Positions 5,116-7,177 of a DNA stretch of 7,177 bases are shown piece after piece. Source of the stretch: CALZKI01 sp964567585 (lineage in GTDB: Bacteria > Bacillota > Clostridia > Lachnospirales > Lachnospiraceae); the NCBI GenBank assembly GCA_964567585.1, contig CAZMND010000104.1, forward strand, positions 1 to 7,177. Direction: 5' to 3'. Made by a program: the position numbers and the translations under genes. Each line of letters starts with the position of its first letter. Positions within the stretch are counted from its first letter, which is position 1. The notes beneath the pieces were generated by a model, which was not told where the DNA came from, searched no databases, and saw only the letters and a program-made list of their open reading frames with translations.

Positions 5116-6906
5116 ATGATGAGATCATTATACTCTGGTGTTGCAGGTTTAAAAACACACCAGACAAAGATGGACGTTATCGGTAACAACGTTGCCAACG
5201 TTAATACAACCGCATATAAATCACAGTCTGTATCATTCAGTGATGTAATGTATCAGACAACTTCACATGCATCAGGCGCAAACGCAACAACAGGCGCAGG
5301 TGGTGTCAACGCAATGCAGATTGGTCTTGGTGTATCTACAGGTGCAATCGCAACTGCAATCTCAACAAGTGGTTCTGCACAGACAACAAGTAATCCTTTC
5401 GACATTATGATTAACGGAGATTCTTTCTTTGTAGTAAGTAACGGAAGTGATACACTTTTTACACGCGACGGTAGCTTTTATGTAGACGGCGTAGGTAACC
5501 TTTGTATGAGAAGCAATGGTTATACTGTTATGGGTTGGCGGGTTGATGAATCGACTATGACAATTAAGCAGGATACAGTTTCAAGTCTTCAGGTTATGAA
5601 TGCTGACAATATGACATATCCTCCGGAGGCAACAAGCCTTGCTTATGTTTCAGGTATTTTGGATAAAAACGATACAAACGTAACAAGTACAAGCGGTAAA
5701 ACAATCAGCTTAGGTTTTTATGACAGCTTAGGTTACGCATATACAGCAAAAATGTCTATTCACCAGACAGAAATTAAAGGTGAATATTATGTACAGCTTG
5801 ATGATATTATAGATTCAACAGGTACATCCCTTAAAGATATTTATAGTACAGATGATATTACAACGATTGCAAATATCGGTGGAAGTATCAACGTAGCAGT
5901 ATCTGATACATATAATTTCAGTGACAACGTGTCTGTTACATACAAACAGATGAAATATGATATTGGCGATGCAAGTATTTCATGGAAGGATGCCAATGGC
6001 GATCCTGCACCGAATGCGGCTGCTGCAGCATATGGTGTGCTTGAAAGTACAGGTAACTTTGTTGATACAAATGGTCTTGTTTATAAGACAAAAGATGGTG
6101 CGGTTAATCAGACAACAGCTGATGCAGTATATACAACAAACATTGATACCGTTTCTTTGGATGGCGGTGTCACAACAATGACATTAGGCGAATTACAGAG
6201 TGGATTCAATGATGGAACATTGAATATGGAAGATTTCTATGCAGGTGTTGATGCGGATTCTATCAATGATTACACTATTTCAGAAGCCGGAGTGTTAACT
6301 GTTTCCAATAAAGCGGTTAACGGTGCAAAACTTGTTTATAACAACGATGACGGTGCGTTTATCAGCATCAGCGGCGGAAAAGAAGTTACTTTTGATTTTG
6401 CAGAAAGTATCAACGGAACTTCATTAAAGAATTTTACAGATATCGCAATCGATTTCAGTTCATCTACTATGTTTAATAACAGCGGAACATCTACAATCGG
6501 CGCTACAAGCGGTGATAAAACAGGTCTTGGAACCGGTAGAAAATTAGGTGAAATGTCAGGTATCAGTATCTCTAATAATGGTATGATTTATGCATCATAC
6601 GATAATGGTCAGACCAAACTATTGGGACAGATTGCTGTAGCAAACTTCGCAAATGCTTCCGGTCTTATGAAGGAAGGCGACAACTTATATTCTGCAACAT
6701 TGAACTCAGGTGAATTCGATGGAATCGGTGAAGACGTAACTGCAGGCGGTGGCTCATTCTCAACAGGTGTTTTGGAAATGAGTAACGTGGACCTTGCTGC
6801 AGAATTCACAGAAATGATTACAACACAGAGAGGTTATCAGGCAAACAGCCGTATTATCACAACTTCTGATAGTATGCTGGAGGAACTTGTAAATCTTAAA
6901 CGTTAA
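5116..6906 (+). CDS. flgE: FlgE, flagellar hook protein
   Basis: FlgE is exported and polymerises into the hook, the flexible joint between rod and filament. The 596-aa product starts MMRSLYSGVAGLKTHQ and continues MDVIGNNVANVNTTAYK (residues 19-35), the axial-protein N-terminal helix and motif. FDIMINGDSFFVV (95-107) and TRDGSFYVDGVGNL (116-129) follow, typical of the FlgE/F/G core. The C-terminus SNVDLAAEFTEMITTQRGYQANSRI and the last helix (about 556-596) form the second half of the D0/D1 coiled region. Length is well above Salmonella FlgE (about 400 aa); the extra sequence lies mainly in the surface-exposed centre (about 225-450). FlgF and FlgG are excluded by size and by the place after flgD. 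The start at 5116 follows AGGAGG; MMRSLYSG is a usual FlgE beginning. Cys130 is the only Cys. Confidence 0.96.
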   Translation: MMRSLYSGVAGLKTHQTKMDVIGNNVANVNTTAYKSQSVSFSDVMYQTTSHASGANATTGAGGVNAMQIGLGVSTGAIATAISTSGSAQTTSNPFDIMINGDSFFVVSNGSDTLFTRDGSFYVDGVGNLCMRSNGYTVMGWRVDESTMTIKQDTVSSLQVMNADNMTYPPEATSLAYVSGILDKNDTNVTSTSGKTISLGFYDSLGYAYTAKMSIHQTEIKGEYYVQLDDIIDSTGTSLKDIYSTDDITTIANIGGSINVAVSDTYNFSDNVSVTYKQMKYDIGDASISWKDANGDPAPNAAAAAYGVLESTGNFVDTNGLVYKTKDGAVNQTTADAVYTTNIDTVSLDGGVTTMTLGELQSGFNDGTLNMEDFYAGVDADSINDYTISEAGVLTVSNKAVNGAKLVYNNDDGAFISISGGKEVTFDFAESINGTSLKNFTDIAIDFSSSTMFNNSGTSTIGATSGDKTGLGTGRKLGEMSGISISNNGMIYASYDNGQTKLLGQIAVANFANASGLMKEGDNLYSATLNSGEFDGIGEDVTAGGGSFSTGVLEMSNVDLAAEFTEMITTQRGYQANSRIITTSDSMLEELVNLKR

Positions 6907-6951
6907 TATTGTTTAATGTGAATAAATATAGTAAAATATAGTTAACTAAAA

Positions 6952-6983
6952 GAGGGTGCCGGAAGGAAAGTTCAGGTGCCCTC
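6952..6983 (+). other. GC-rich hairpin between flgE and flbD
   Basis: GAGGGTGCC (6952-6960) pairs with GGTGCCCTC (6975-6983) over 9 positions, including two G-U wobbles. Inside it, GAA (6962-6964) can pair with TTC (6971-6973) across a G-A mismatch, leaving a 6-nt loop. The tract after it (AATACATATATATTATTTT) is AU-rich but lacks an immediate U-run, so it is at best a leaky intrinsic terminator. It may instead protect the 3' end of the flgE message or mark a processing site, lowering flbD and downstream expression relative to hook protein. Confidence 0.6.
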
Positions 6984-7021
6984 AATACATATATATTATT
7001 TTGGTTGGGAGGGATACATAT

Positions 7022-7177
7022 ATGATAGATGTGACAAAAATGAACGGACAAAAAGTTTCAATTAATCCCAATTTAATCGAAGTTATTGAAGAAACTCCTG
7101 ATAAAGTAATTTCTTTTTCGACGGTAAGAAAAATAATTGTAAAAGAAAGTAGACAAGAACTAAAAAATTTAGTAAAA
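7022..7177 (+). CDS. flbD: FlbD/SwrD family flagellar protein (3'-truncated)
   Basis: Fifty-two codons are present and the frame is still open at the window end. The product begins MIDVTKMNGQKVSINPNLIE, followed by VIEETPDKVISF and IIVKES. This is the pattern of the small FlbD family (about 60-75 aa): M-I-x-V-T-x-(L/M)-N-G, I-N-x-x-L-I-E, E-x-T-P-D-x-V-I and V-K-E-S. The B. subtilis member, SwrD, follows flgE in the fla/che operon and raises flagellar motor torque. In Clostridia flbD usually precedes motA, motB and fliL, so those would be expected just beyond the window. The ATG at 7022 has GGGAGGGA at 7007-7014 at good spacing. It is unrelated to the Caulobacter transcription factor also called FlbD. 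The segment before IIVKES reads STVRK where members often have TTGKK. Confidence 0.92.
   Translation, partial: MIDVTKMNGQKVSINPNLIEVIEETPDKVISFSTVRKIIVKESRQELKNLVK

Noticed and set aside
6909..6937. TTGTTT-N17-TAAAAT as a SigA promoter before flbD
   Set aside because: The -35 matches only half the consensus and the sequence is AT-rich, so a chance match is likely.

Overview
The window is part of a bacterial fla/che-type flagellar operon. All eight genes lie on the + strand in the order fliI (5' end missing), fliJ, a membrane protein with a MotE/YlxF-like (MgtE N-domain-like) C-terminus, fliK, flgD, a small 'flagellar operon protein' (TIGR02530 type), flgE and flbD/swrD (3' end missing). This order, the moderate-to-low GC, the strong AGGAGG-type ribosome binding sites and the many Lys/Glu-rich proteins point to a Gram-positive Clostridia member, most likely a motile Lachnospiraceae (Roseburia/Eubacterium/Butyrivibrio-like). 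The family assignment is an inference from general resemblance, not from a search.

Positions 1-2380 encode the export ATPase FliI, its coiled-coil partner FliJ and a single-pass membrane protein with a helical-repeat C-terminus. The genes are separated by only 14-20 nt. Positions 2381-2460 hold an 80-nt gap with a very good match to a SigD/sigma-28 flagellar promoter (TAAG-N15-GCCGATAT). Positions 2461-5026 encode the hook-length/export-switch protein FliK, the hook cap FlgD and the small conserved flagellar protein. Positions 5027-5115 form an 89-nt leader before flgE that can fold into a compact H-type pseudoknot followed by a hairpin next to the ribosome binding site. Positions 5116-6906 encode a large (596 aa) hook protein FlgE. 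Positions 6907-7021 contain a 115-nt gap with a GC-rich hairpin, and then flbD begins and runs off the window.

The genes describe one assembly step. FliI/FliJ energise the flagellar type III export gate. FlgD is exported as the hook scaffold and FlgE polymerises beneath it. FliK measures the hook and switches export specificity. FlbD/SwrD normally precedes the motor genes and affects motor torque. No mobile element, CRISPR array, rRNA or tRNA was seen. The gene content is conventional. The less expected parts are the three non-coding gaps (internal promoter, structured flgE leader, flgE-flbD hairpin) and lineage-specific protein modules: the FlgD helical tail, the FliK internal helical domain, the FlgE central expansion and the repeat C-terminus of the MotE-like protein.
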